A stretch of DNA of 64,000 nt from Paulinella micropora (GCA_009731375.1 BJOX01000224.1:570894-634893), one strand, 5' to 3'; positions 12,590-23,184 are shown, counted from the stretch's first letter. The notes: generated by a model not told the origin, from the sequence alone. Translations and numbers: made by a program.

Positions 12590-12940
12590 GGAATTTCGAT
12601 GCATGCATTGCAATTTCAATGCAACCTGATTTGAAATTTCAATGCATGCATTGAAAGCAAGACAGTCATTTCAATGCATGCATTGAAATTTCAATGCAGG
12701 ATGCATTGAAATTTCTATGCATGTATCGAAATGACTTTACATGACTTTCAATGCATGCATTGAAATTAATGTAAAGCTTTCAGGTTCAGAGATTTTGGAA
12801 CCGGGCAGGAATTCCTGCTCAGTGCGCGCATTGAAATTTCAATACATACATTGAAATGACATTACATTAATTTCAATGCATGCATTGAAGTTTCAATGCA
12901 TCTGCATGCATTGAAATTAATGTAACGCATGCATTGAAAT
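12590..12940. repeat. Palindromic satellite TTTCAATGCATGCATTGAAA
   Basis: The array is built from variants of the 20-bp perfect palindrome TTTCAATGCATGCATTGAAA joined by short linkers (often TTAATGTAA). The same family recurs at 13530-13930, 14600-14745, 42316-43320, 45290-45535, 46215-46335 and 47600-48112. Open frames through it encode Met-His-Ala-Leu-Lys type repeats and are not genes. Confidence 0.9.
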
Positions 12941-12954
12941 GAGTTTGAGTATGT

Positions 12955-13400
12955 ATAACAAACTACACCGTATGTTTATTACCGTTCACGCAGGGCTGGG
13001 CGAGCGTGTTACTGCTAGAGGGGACTGCCACTCTTTGTTGTGATTGGGTGGTTCGGGTGTGTTGGGTTCGGTGGGGGGGNNNNNNNNNNNNNNNNNNNNN
13101 NNNNNNNNNNNNNNNNNNNNNNNNNNNNNNNNNNNNNNNNNNNNNNNNNNNNNNNNNNNNNNNNNNNNNNNNNNNNNNNNNNNNNNNNNNNGGGGACTTG
13201 GGTGGAGCAGAGGCTGCCAGGGGAAGGAGGGGGATGTGGTGAGGCAGGCTGTGCAGCAGCAGCAGCAGAAGAAGAACAAGAAGAAACACGAAGACGAGGA
13301 GCCACAAGTGGCTCGTCGTCATCGCTTGAGTCTCCTTCTGGTGCCTTTTCCCCCTGCCACCACATTTTAGATGCATTTATGCTTAATATGCATGTCATGT
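12955..13400. other. 112-N gap with poly-G flanks; possible host exon scrap on the minus strand
   Basis: The gap spans 13080-13191. On the minus strand 13200-13370 reads as an acidic then Ser/Ala/Pro-rich peptide (EGDSSDDDEPLVAPRLRV) that could be part of an exon, but there is no domain, start or stop that I can support. Confidence 0.2.
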
Positions 13401-13527
13401 GTGTGAATTTGCTCCCCTTGCTCTCTCTCTCATACGCACTCACAAACTCTCTCACTGTCTGTGGTAAACTTCTCACCTTTCGACTTGACAAGCATATATA
13501 TATGTTTTGTGTTGGTGTCATTTTTTA

Positions 13528-13992
13528 CATCCTTTTCAATGCATGCATTGACATTTCAATGCATCATGCATTGAAATTTCAATGCATGCATTGAAATTAA
13601 TGTAAGCTTTCAATTCATGCATTGCAATTTCAATGCAAAATGCATTGCAATTTCAATGCATGCATTGAAATTAATGTAATGTCATTTCAATGCATGTATT
13701 GAAATTTCAATGCAGGATGCATTGAAATTTTATTGCATGCACTGAAATGAGTTACATCATTTTCAATGCATGCATTGAAATTTCAATGCATCATGCATTG
13801 AAATGTCAATGCATGCATTGAAATTAATAAAAAGCTTTCAATGCATGCATTGAAATTTCAATGCAGGATGCATTGAAATGTCAATGCATGCATTGAAATT
13901 AATGTAAAGTCATTTCAATACGTGCATTGAAAGCTCAAAAGTAGTAAGTAGTAGTAGTAGTAGTAGTGGTAGTAGTAGTAGTAGTAGTAGAT
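13528..13992. repeat. Palindromic satellite block followed by (GTA)n
   Basis: About 400 bp of the TTTCAATGCATGCATTGAAA family ends in a (GTA)n microsatellite at about 13943-13992. Confidence 0.9.
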
Positions 13993-14103
13993 AAGCAAAT
14001 CCACTAGAGGTAAAGCTTTGGGCCCACTTTGAAACAGTAGTTATTCTAAAGTGTGCCCAAAACCTTCAACAACCGGTGCAGCGTTTCGAGGCAGGCGGGC
14101 TCG

Positions 14104-14542
14104 CTAGCGTACCGTTATGTCGAGCGAGTCCTGGTTGCTCTCACTGCCCTTCTTCGCATCCTTGAGTGCGTCATCTCGAACATTTGCAGGAAGTGCCGCC
14201 CATGCCAGCTCAGCAGGAGTAGGAAGGTTGCCCAAGAGGGTTCCAGGCTCAGGAAGAAACTTGGAGCCCTTGCCCCAGTGTGCCTCGATTTGGAACAGCT
14301 CCTGCCGCCGTGCTTCTTTCTCCACGTCTCCTTCTCCTGGTCCTCTTCCTTCTCTCTCCCCCCCCCCCTGTACCTCATGCTCTGCCTGTTGCTCGGCGGC
14401 ATCTTCCTCTTCCTCTTCCTCTTCCTCGGCTCCCTCTCCCTCTCCCTCTTCCTCTTCCTCTTCCTCGACGGCCTCATTCTCTTGCTCTGCCTCTTCCGTG
14501 GCTTCCTTGGCTTCCTCTTCCTGGGTGCCCGCGTCGGCTTCC

Positions 14543-14616
<74 letters not shown>
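14104..14616 (-). CDS. Possible host gene fragment, Glu-rich, hypothetical
   Basis: An open frame on the minus strand begins in (GA)n repeats, passes through a Glu-rich tract, and ends in a non-repetitive segment with protein-like composition (FQIEAHWGKGSKFLPEPG and PTPAELAWAALP). A second non-repetitive minus-strand stretch at about 15320-15470 (Lys/Arg-rich, KNKRKQEENEEGEHAEP) could be an upstream exon of the same gene, with the intervening GT/GA microsatellite as intron. No family is recognised and the start is unknown. Confidence 0.25.
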
Positions 14617-15312
<696 letters not shown>

Positions 15313-15662
15313 GAGATGAGGTGGCGCTTGGCACCAGGGATATATTACCTTCCGTGGCTGGCGTTTGCTTGCGGTCACATTACGTCCGCTCGTCCTGCTG
15401 GACTTTTTGGCAGGCTCAGCATGCTCCCCCTCTTCGTTTTCTTCTTGTTTACGCTTGTTTTTCGGGGGGGCATGTATATATATAGCTATATAATATACTA
15501 CTAGTTTCAGACAATGTGTCAATGTCAGTACGATCGCGACGTCGACCTAATTTGTAAGCAAACAGAATTCGCATTGGCACAAGGTATGAAAACTGACACC
15601 AATTGCAATTGCAAACGACACTACGAACAAGACACGACAAGACAGGAGAGCTTATAATTATA

Positions 15663-15706
15663 AAATTCAGCGTTCAAGTGCTTATAAGCGCTTGAGCGCT
15701 GAATTT
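15663..15706. repeat. 44-bp imperfect palindrome
   Basis: AAATTCAGCG at 15663-15672 is matched by CGCTGAATTT at 15697-15706, with further pairing inward around GCTTATAAGC. It sits directly before a 171-bp tandem duplication and could be a small inverted-repeat element or a cruciform site. Confidence 0.7.
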
Positions 15707-16034
15707 CAAAGCGAGCAGGGTTGTTCTTGGAAAAATTTGACTGGGGGCCACGAGCAACCACAAAGCAAACAACAATCCCTCAAGCAAACAGCAATCACGA
15801 CAGGTAAGCACTTAGCAATCACGACAGCGACAGCAATGCACGACTGTTGGTCATGCAAGAAACTGATATGCACTTTTCAAAGCGAGCAGGGTTGTTCTTG
15901 GAAAAATTTTGACTGGGGGCCACCAACGACCACAAAGCAAACAACAATCCCCCAAACAAACAGCAATCACGACAGCTTAGCACTTAGCAATCACGACAGC
16001 GACAGCGATGCACGAGTGTTGGTCATGCAAGCGA
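15705..16034. repeat. 171-bp tandem duplication
   Basis: Two similar copies (about 15705-15875 and 15876-16034) share the GAGCAGGGTTGTTCTTGG segment and a CAA/CAG-rich part. No coding potential was recognised. Confidence 0.85.
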
Positions 16035-16199
16035 CGGGGTTGGTAACGGCTTTTGTGCAGTCAAAAGCGTCCGGCTCATCAGGCTTTTCGGAAGTTGCAA
16101 GTGTCCGGCCCATAAAAAACAGTCGTTGGGTCGGTCTTGTGTGTTTGTTTGTTTGTTTGTTTCTTTCTTTTTTTTGTTGTTGGGGGGGGGGGTTACATA

Positions 16200-16506
16200 A
16201 GTACATACATACATACATACATACATACATACATACATAAATACAATCACACATACATACATACCAGCATACATGCATACATACATAATTATAAATACAC
16301 ACATACATACATATATATAAATACACACACACACCTATATATATATATTATATATATATACAAACATAATTATAAATACAGGAATACATACATACATACA
16401 TAAATACATACAGACATACATACATAAATACATGCATACATACATACATACATACATACATACATACGTATGTATATATAAATACACACACACACACACA
16501 CACACG

Positions 16507-16537
<31 letters not shown>

Positions 16538-16547
16538 GTATAAATAC
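16200..16547. repeat. (CATA)n/(CA)n/(TA)n satellite flanking the left end of the virus
   Basis: Tetranucleotide CATA runs are followed by (CA)n and (TA)n. A non-simple block near 16365-16420 (ATAATTATAAATACAGGAAT followed by CATA repeats) reappears in direct orientation just outside the right end of the virus (about 41712-41770), so the insertion lies inside one host satellite. Confidence 0.9.
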
Positions 16548-16942
16548 TTATGTGTGGCGGACCTGTCTATTCGTATATCAAATACAAGCACTAAAAACAC
16601 ATAAAACACACACAGGAAGACAGAAAACAAACCTTTGTTTTACAAAAACACACATTTCTTTAACAACTAATTCAACAAACAAAGCACACTAAGAGAGATT
16701 TAGACGAAAGAACAACAAAATCATATTTTTATTTCATAAAAATATATATTAAACTTCGTTTAAATATGATTTTGTTGTTATTTCGTCTAAATCTCTCTTA
16801 GTGTGCTTTGTTTGTTGAATTAGTTGTGAAAGAAATGTGTGTTTTTGTAAAACAAAGGTTTGTTTTCTGTCTTCCTGTGTGTGTTTTATGTGTTTTTAGT
16901 GCTTGTATTTGATATACGAATAGACAGGTCCGCCACACATAA
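16548..16942. repeat. 395-bp terminal palindrome (putative hairpin telomere), left
   Basis: Arms of 179 bp (16548-16726 and 16764-16942) are reverse complements with about two mismatches, around a 37-bp AT-rich non-palindromic spacer. The outer edge is TTATGTGTGGCGG. The structure resembles an opened-out hairpin end, as at parvovirus or poxvirus termini or protelomerase sites. The virus also encodes a telomere-resolvase-like enzyme. Function is inferred. Confidence 0.85.
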
Positions 16943-17231
16943 ATGATCATGTGGAAAGTGGAAAAGTTGTAAAAGTGTCAGCACCGAAAACAGAAAGTTG
17001 ACCACTTTCCAGTTTGTCAAAATCTGGCAAGAGGGTAAATTGTCCTGAGCCTCTAGGTGGCTGGTGTTGTATTTGATATACGAATAGACAGGTCCGCCAC
17101 ACATAAATGATCATGTGGAAAGTGGAAAAGTTGTAAAAGTGTCAGCACCGAAAACAGAAAGTTGACCACTTTCCAGTTTGTCAAAATCTGGCAAGAGGGT
17201 AAATTGTCCTGAGCCTCTAGGTGGCTGGTGT
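16904..17231. repeat. Two-copy 164-bp tandem repeat inside the left TIR
   Basis: Copies at 16904-17067 and 17068-17231 are essentially identical. Each starts with the last about 39 bp of the palindrome arm, ending CCGCCACACATAA. This shows that the palindrome belongs to the viral terminus and is not a separate insertion. Confidence 0.9.
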
Positions 17232-17377
17232 TGCGTGGGTCTATTTTTTTGCTGATATGGTCAAAATTGGAGTGATCTTAAAAGTTGAATGGGGGAGGGG
17301 GGCAACGAACGAAGTTCGTGGGGGGAGGGGGCGATAGCCACACGACTAAGGGGAAAAAAATAGTTTTGCTAATGTGA

Positions 17378-17863
17378 TCACACAGAGATTGGCTTTCTAT
17401 TTTCGATAAAATAACTAGTCCATCTATCCATATTCTTATCTGCTTTTTCTCCATATTTTTTCTCGTATTCAAGTTTAAGAATTTTTAGTTGCTCATTGTA
17501 TTTCTTTTGATATTTTGCTTTGTATTGTTTTCGTCTATCAAGACTAGCCTTCTGGTATATATCCAATAACATATTCTTTTTCCCTTCATGGTATGCTTTA
17601 TTGTATTCCTTTATCTTGTCCTTATTTTCTAGTCTATACTGCTTCTTTTTTTGTTGTAATTCTTCTTTCTTCTTTTCTTTATACTTTTTTTGATATTCCC
17701 TTATCTTATCTTTATTCTTCTCGTAATATTCCCTTCTGTATCTTTGCATTCTCAAAAATGCGAAACTATCTCCATATTTTTGTGATATATACTTTTGTTT
17801 GTTTGCGTATTGTTCGGACACGGTTGGCATTGTTGGTTTTAGATATAGTTCCCCCTTATACAT
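17378..17863 (-). CDS. Lys/Tyr-rich putative DNA-binding protein encoded in the left TIR
   Basis: 161 codons ending in TGA. An internal Met near 17830 is an alternative start. The protein is a highly charged helical array of repeats of the type REYYEKNKDKIREYQKKY. The same repeat style forms the C-terminal half of the GIY-YIG protein at 35705-36334, so this looks like the free-standing tail of that nuclease family and may bind DNA near the viral termini. Lying in the TIR, it is present at both ends; the right copy (from 40401) runs into an N gap. Upstream are TATA-like motifs. No enzymatic domain is visible. Confidence 0.6.
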   Translation of the reverse strand: MYKGELYLKPTMPTVSEQYANKQKYISQKYGDSFAFLRMQRYRREYYEKNKDKIREYQKKYKEKKKEELQQKKKQYRLENKDKIKEYNKAYHEGKKNMLLDIYQKASLDRRKQYKAKYQKKYNEQLKILKLEYEKKYGEKADKNMDRWTSYFIENRKPISV

Positions 17864-18340
17864 AATATATAGTTCCCCCTTAATACATAATTCAATGATT
17901 GAATATAAGAGCAGGTGAGAGGAAAATAATCTTATTTATATGTGTCCAACCCCATGGTTGGCCGTGTCCGTGTATCCCCCTTAAGGGTTGGACACTTTTT
18001 AGTTATTAAATTTCAATATTTATTATATTATTCTTCTTTCTATTAACTAAATTTTAACTTGTCCAACCTGTCCAAGGTTTTATTAATCCTGAGTAAATTT
18101 TTCCTCCTCTCCCCTTTTTTTAATGGGACACCTTAAAAAATTTCGGGCGGGGGGGGGGTTGGCCTCGGACACCTTGGCCTTCATTAATACAAACAAAAAT
18201 ATTCTCTCTCACACTGCTACTATTGACAACAACTGTCCAAGTCGTTTTTAACAACATTTAGGGACATATCTGGAGTAATGGCTATTTACTATTTAAAATA
18301 ATTAAAATAATATAATTATTATATATATAAGGGACACATA
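17864..18340. other. Inner TIR, non-coding
   Basis: No ORF is seen. It contains short inverted motifs around GTCCAACC/GGTTGGAC, a poly-G tract near 18151, and ends in an AT-rich TATATATAAG stretch just upstream of the next ATG, likely a promoter. Confidence 0.5.
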
Positions 18341-18568
18341 ATGCCGAGGACACCTCAATTCACTAAGGAAGAAGTGGTTCAACGGAGAAGGGAACGGGCA
18401 AAAGCCTTTTTGAAAGCACATCCTGATAAGAATAGGGCGAACGCGAAGGCATACTATTATAAGAACCAAGAGAGGATAAAATTATTGCGGAAGGAGAAAT
18501 ATGAAAAACAAAAAGCGGAATTGATTGAATTAAGGATTTTTCGTAATAACATGTTAAATAATATATAA
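18341..18568 (+). CDS. Small basic hypothetical protein
   Basis: 75 residues, rich in Lys/Arg, with NRANAKAYYYKNQERIKLL. This is the same Tyr/Asn/Lys helical repeat style as the TIR protein and the GIY-YIG tail, so it may be a short DNA-binding protein. The start is supported by TATATATAAG about 12 nt upstream. It is the first gene inside the left TIR. Confidence 0.55.
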   Translation: MPRTPQFTKEEVVQRRRERAKAFLKAHPDKNRANAKAYYYKNQERIKLLRKEKYEKQKAELIELRIFRNNMLNNI

Positions 18569-18616
18569 TTTATTTTATATATTTTCATAAAAAATATATA
18601 CACTATTATATAAACC

Positions 18617-19129
18617 ATGGACACCTCTCACCGCCGATCGTATTGGACATATGAAGACTTACAACTCCATTTGGATTATGTAAGCGGAAGTTATTTTCTA
18701 AATCTGGTCAATGCCGTTTCATTTATATCGCCCGATGGAAAGTGGAACAAGAACGACTGGAAACTTGTGGAAAGTATAGAAAACGGGGAACAACAATATT
18801 GTTGTTGCTCACACGAGATTACAAAGAATTACATTATAAAAAATGTAAAAAACGGAAACGAAATGGTGCTTGGCTCTGAATGTATCAAGCGATTTAAGAA
18901 TGATAAAATGAACGAAGACCTATCATTGCTTATCCGCACCCTTGACAATCCGAACATTAAATTTTGTTGTTATTGTAATAGCAATAGGGCAATTCCAAAA
19001 AAGATTGTAGAAAAATATCCGAACAGGGACAAGTATTATCATAAGACCTGCCTCATAAAGAAATTAAAGTATTGCGAACTTTGCGGGCAATTCAAAGGAT
19101 TTATTAAATGTGGATGCTTGAATAAGTAA
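18617..19129 (+). CDS. Cys-rich putative zinc-binding protein
   Basis: 170 residues. The first half holds QQYCCCSHEITKNYIIKN and NEMVLGSECIKRF, a Cys-cluster pattern (C-x-C...Y-x-I-x-N...GS-x-C-x-x-x-F) that I recognise from uncharacterised large-DNA-virus proteins. The second half has CCYCN, HKTC, CELC and CGC, suggesting one or two more zinc sites. A TATATAAACC motif lies right before the ATG. The role is unknown; with the primase next door, nucleic-acid binding is plausible. Confidence 0.6.
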   Translation: MDTSHRRSYWTYEDLQLHLDYVSGSYFLNLVNAVSFISPDGKWNKNDWKLVESIENGEQQYCCCSHEITKNYIIKNVKNGNEMVLGSECIKRFKNDKMNEDLSLLIRTLDNPNIKFCCYCNSNRAIPKKIVEKYPNRDKYYHKTCLIKKLKYCELCGQFKGFIKCGCLNK

Positions 19130-19250
19130 AAAAAAAGAAATTATTTTTTTGTATAAAGATATATAAAAAATTATAATTACCTATTAAGAATAGTGTTATA
19201 TATGGATATATAGAATAATTAATTTATTTTTATAAAAAGATCCGAGCGAC

Positions 19251-19257
19251 TATATAA
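19251..19257 (+). promoter_or_regulatory. TATATAA initiator-like motif abutting the primase ATG
   Basis: TATATAA ends one base before the ATG at 19259. Comparable TATA(A/T)A motifs sit 1-12 nt before the ATGs at 18617, 21764, 31062, 32004, 32614, 34555, 35410, 35705, 37611, 37586 (minus) and 39955 (minus). This is too close to act as a conventional TATA box for a leadered mRNA, so it more likely marks transcription starts, like late initiators of other DNA viruses. Confidence 0.5.
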
Positions 19258-19258
19258 G

Positions 19259-21722
19259 ATGAACACACCGACACTGACCAATGAGCAATGGTATTGGAAA
19301 CAAGAAGAAGCACTGAGAGATAAACCGCAAGACGCGGTCCTTATCAAGTGGGGGAACAAGCAATTCACCACTGTACCATTTCAAGAGGATTTCGTGTCAT
19401 TGATTGAAAAAACGCCAGAGGAACAAAGACAATACTATGAAGTATTAATGGAAAACAAACCCCAACGAATGTTTGCCGACATTGATGGCGATGAATTGTC
19501 AATCTCACGAGAAAAAATGTATGAGCGGTGGAACACGCTTATGGAAAATGTATTTGCTAATGTAGGCTTGAAGTATAATCCTAAAAAGGCAAGATACTTG
19601 GATGCGAGCAAGAATGGTAAAATGTCGTGCCATTTTTCTTACGATAATTGCTTGGTGTTTCAAAACTGCGAAACACAAAAAGAGTTTTGGAAATATGTGG
19701 AAGTGGTAATTGAAAAAGATTACCCCGACCTCTGTTTCACATTTGAACGGGCCGACAAGAATATTGAATTGCGAACCATACTTGATATTTCTGTTTATAA
19801 CAAAAACAGGGCTTTCCGCACTATCTACTCGCATAAAGATGGTAGTGATCGTGTTCTGCTTCCGTATTCATACACACCAAAAACAAACACCTTGAAACTG
19901 CTTCAAGATGTAGAAATAGACGATTATTTGATTATGCGACCCGATGACGATACATTTTACAACATCAAAATTCCCGAATATGCAACTTTGAAACGATATC
20001 AACATATCACATTGGAAGAAATACACGAAATCATACTCAGCAAAATACCAAATGTGGAAATTGTTGAAAAAAAGCAGAGAATGTTTATTCTAAAAACCAT
20101 AGGAACACGAGTATGTATTATAAACGGGGAAGAAAATAACAGCGACAATTGCTATGTAGTATGGAGAAGAGACGGATTGTATTTCTACTGCCACGATAGT
20201 AATTGCGAGGGCAAAGGTATAAAAATTTACGAACTATCTCCCCCCGTCGTCCGTAATATCAACACGATTGAAGATTTACGACGACTTGCCGGTGAATGTA
20301 ATAATTTGGAAAAATTCACAGAGTTGATAGATACTGCTTTGGCTTGGATGAATAAATCATACACTTTTGCTAACTTGGCAAAGCCGACCATAACTGAAGA
20401 ATATGTTGATTCTAAAGGTAAGCAGGTGTTCCGCTACAAGACGGAATCAGCAATGGAATCGTTCTTCAAAAATAAAAGAATAAAGACTAACTTATCAAAG
20501 GAGGACTGGATAGCACTAGGCAAAAACCCCGCCACATTGAATGTTGTTGATTTGTATAAAATGTGGACTACACACCCGAAAAGACGCGAAGTGAATGATG
20601 TAATCTTTGATCCAAAAGCATACTTTGATAATGATAAACAAGGGTTTTATAACTTGTTTAAGGGCTTTGAAATTCCAGCGGACACATTGGAAGATGTAAA
20701 ATCATTCACGGAGGAAGAAGAAAAAAATGAAGCATTCTTTCAGCATATCTTGAATAGATGGTGCGGGGGAAGACAAGACATATATAAAAAGGTGCTTGAT
20801 ATGTTTGCGAGCATTTACCAAAAGCCGTGGCAAAAACTACACTTGTCATTAGTTTTGACAAGCACTGAAAGAGCAGGTAAGGGTATTATTCTTGAAATAT
20901 TCAAAGACATAATCGGCGCCGATTATTACTTCCAGCCGTCCGATGTTAAAGAAATATTAGGTGATTTCAATGCGCAACTAGCAAAAGCAATCGTAGTATT
21001 TATGGACGAGATGGTATGGGGTGGTGATAAAGAACGAGCGGGGACAATTAAGAAACTTGTATCAGAAAACACACTCACTCTCAAACAAAAATATTTACCA
21101 AATCTGACATTAGAAANNNNNNNNNNCTTAACATTAGAAAATATGTTATTCTTAGTCCTTGCTTCAAACGAAGAATGGGTAGTGCCAGCGGGAACCACTG
21201 AGCAAAGATGGCTAGTCCTTGATGTTTCTGATGAACTAGCACTTATGAAACCAGACGAGAAAAGAAAAGTGATCACAGATATTAGATCTATTGACAGGCA
21301 ACGACTAGCAAAGTTTCTTCTTGAAAGACGATTTCAACGACCGCGAAACAATCATTACAAAGGGACTGCGAGAACAAAAAGTGAAATCCCTTTCAAAGTT
21401 GAGAAAGTGGTGGTTGGATTGCTTAAACTTGGGATATATTACAAACGAGTTGCCAGAAATTCATTTTGGTAAAGAGGTTTCAAAGAAAGCATTATACGAT
21501 ACATATAAAGCAAATGTAAATGATCCACACACTTCACAAGTCAGTTTCTGGACCAGTCTTAGAAAACTGATGCCAAATATAGTAGAAAAGAAGAAAACGA
21601 CGGAAGAAGGTGTAAGGATTAGATGTGTAGATTTACCAACCTTAGAAGAATGTAAAAAGCAATGGAAGACTATTTATGGTGATAATGAATGGACTTTTGA
21701 CGACGACAATGATGATGAATAA
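19259..21722 (+). CDS. AEP primase - SF3 helicase (D5-like), frameshifted
   Basis: Replicative primase-helicase, about 820 residues once the frame change is allowed for. The N-terminal archaeo-eukaryotic primase domain shows MFADIDG (metal-binding DxD, about residue 71), GKMSCHFSY (S-x-H motif, about 122) and NRAFRTIYSHKDG. A Cys/His segment CHDSNCEGKG follows. The SF3 helicase has Walker A with GKG (about 537), Walker B VVFMDEM (about 580) and motif C LVLASNEEWVVPAG (about 634). A 10-N gap at 21116-21125 sits between duplicated 13-bp flanks. Near 21314-21317, a TTT run before the TTCTTG segment, the frame changes and the conserved C-terminal region continues in another frame to 21722. This is probably the main replication protein. 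Confidence 0.85.
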
Positions 21723-21763
21723 ATAATATAAAACGGATTTTTTTTGTTGTGCTTATATATAAC

Positions 21764-22456
21764 ATGTCATCAACTAAAAAGGATTATCTGAGCCAAATAG
21801 AAAAATGGACTCATTTAAGTAGTGATATAAAACTGCCAACNNNNNNNNNNAGTGATATTAAACTACCAACAAGCAAATCACTTAAAACTGATATTGTAGC
21901 ATTTTATGAAAAATACCGACCCGAACAAAATCAAGAAGTTAAAGAGAAGAATGATAATATTGAAGTTTCATTGCCTTCTTCCGATGTGATGAAGACTGTG
22001 TTTGACGAAGAACCAGAAACGACAGAAGAATTTACGCCTTTTAAAGAAAGTGATTTGAAGGAGACTGGTATTACCGAAATCAAGGCTAATGTAGGAGAAG
22101 AATTAGCAAAAAAGGAATTACCAGTTTTGGAATCGCCAAAGGAAAAGAAAACGCCGATTAAAGCAAAGCGGAATCCGCCAGAGAGCGGATATAGTTGCTA
22201 TGAAATAATAACGGCACATTTGAAAGTATCAAAAGACCCGTTTAATTTCTTGTATATGAAAGTAGATGACCGCACCATATTACAGAAAGATATGAAGAAA
22301 TGGCACGAGAGTAGATATGCTCACATACCACCCGAGCAACGACCTACTCTTAAATATGGTAAGTTAGATTATAAGACATTTTTCCGCGATGTATTATCTC
22401 AACACGATGGCAAACTCACGACATTAAAAGATATGTATGACAGGTTTCATATGTAA
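21764..22456 (+). CDS. Hypothetical viral protein with conserved-looking C-terminal domain
   Basis: About 230 residues from the ATG at 21764, which follows TATATAAC. A 10-N gap with duplicated flanks lies at 21841-21850. The middle is acidic and low-complexity. The last about 90 residues (SGYSCYEIITAHLKVSKD, then FFRDVLSQHDGK) look folded. The gene converges on and overlaps the next one by 10 nt. No family was recognised. Confidence 0.55.
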   Translation: MSSTKKDYLSQIEKWTHLSSDIKLPXXXXSDIKLPTSKSLKTDIVAFYEKYRPEQNQEVKEKNDNIEVSLPSSDVMKTVFDEEPETTEEFTPFKESDLKETGITEIKANVGEELAKKELPVLESPKEKKTPIKAKRNPPESGYSCYEIITAHLKVSKDPFNFLYMKVDDRTILQKDMKKWHESRYAHIPPEQRPTLKYGKLDYKTFFRDVLSQHDGKLTTLKDMYDRFHM

Positions 22457-23091
22457 TCGGCGGTTAGTGCTATATCTCTCATTACATCAATTTTGAAAAA
22501 TGATGGATTGAACGAAATAGGCTTGTCGGAGTTTCTTGATTTATAATAAACATTCAATGAAATGTCCGCGCCATTTGCGCAGGCTACAGAAACTCTATTA
22601 GTTGGATAAGTTTCAATGCGACCCGTGTTTTTAATCGCCTGTCCGCTTATATCATTACTAGGAGCCGTAATATTCCATGCTAAAAGAACTTGTGTTGTGG
22701 TTGTTTTTTGGACAATCCATGTGCAACTATATTCTTCATTAGTAAAAGCAGGAAAATAATCAGTTATTTCTGTATCAAGACTATAAGCATATGTGCCATC
22801 ATCAAAATAGAATTGAAATTGAAAGGATCCATTTCCTACTGGATTTGCGACCATTGTTAAACAACCAGAAAAGGAAACAATTATAGATTGACCAACTCCA
22901 AGATTAGAGATTGTTTTGCTACCAGTGCCAGCCGTGTCCAGAGTTGTAAATGAAGTGCCAGTCATTGCGGATCTAAGTGCCGTAGAATTATACGCATTTT
23001 GAATAACTCTCGTCAATGTTGGAGTAGCAGTAATAGCAATAGTTTTCGTATCAATTGACTGCTGTTCTTGTGATCGGCCAAATATATTCAT
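22447..23091 (-). CDS. Beta-rich putative virion surface protein
   Basis: 214 residues ending in TGA. After a short N-terminal segment (MNIFGRSQEQQ) the protein is Thr/Ser/Gly-rich with alternating hydrophobics (KTISNLGVGQSIIVSFSG, then FQFQFYFDDGTYAYSL), typical of a jelly-roll or knob domain. It is divergently arranged with the phage-like fibre gene, separated by about 90 nt of AT-rich DNA, so the two are probably co-regulated. The role in the virion is inferred. Confidence 0.5.
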   Translation of the reverse strand: MNIFGRSQEQQSIDTKTIAITATPTLTRVIQNAYNSTALRSAMTGTSFTTLDTAGTGSKTISNLGVGQSIIVSFSGCLTMVANPVGNGSFQFQFYFDDGTYAYSLDTEITDYFPAFTNEEYSCTWIVQKTTTTQVLLAWNITAPSNDISGQAIKNTGRIETYPTNRVSVACANGADISLNVYYKSRNSDKPISFNPSFFKIDVMRDIALTADYI

Positions 23092-23184
23092 TTTTTAAAG
23101 ACCAAATATATATACTACAATATAAAATAATACAATTAAATTAGTCAATATCAAGATATTGACATTTGTCCAGAGGACTAAATT

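Larger units (their letters stand above)
16548..18288 (+). repeat. Left terminal inverted repeat of the virus
   Basis: This pairs in inverted orientation with 39974-41660. The inner boundary is the shared AGTAATGGCTATTTA. By eye the alignable parts differ by only a few substitutions and homopolymer changes. It contains, from outside in, a 395-bp palindrome, a two-copy 164-bp tandem repeat, a Lys-rich ORF, and a hairpin-forming GTGTCCAACC...GGTTGGACAC segment near 17942-17991. Confidence 0.9.

Noticed and set aside
16548-16942. Terminal palindrome as an unrelated foldback transposon next to the virus
   Set aside because: The end of its arm is part of the 164-bp tandem repeat inside the viral TIR, and it occurs at the same place at both viral ends.
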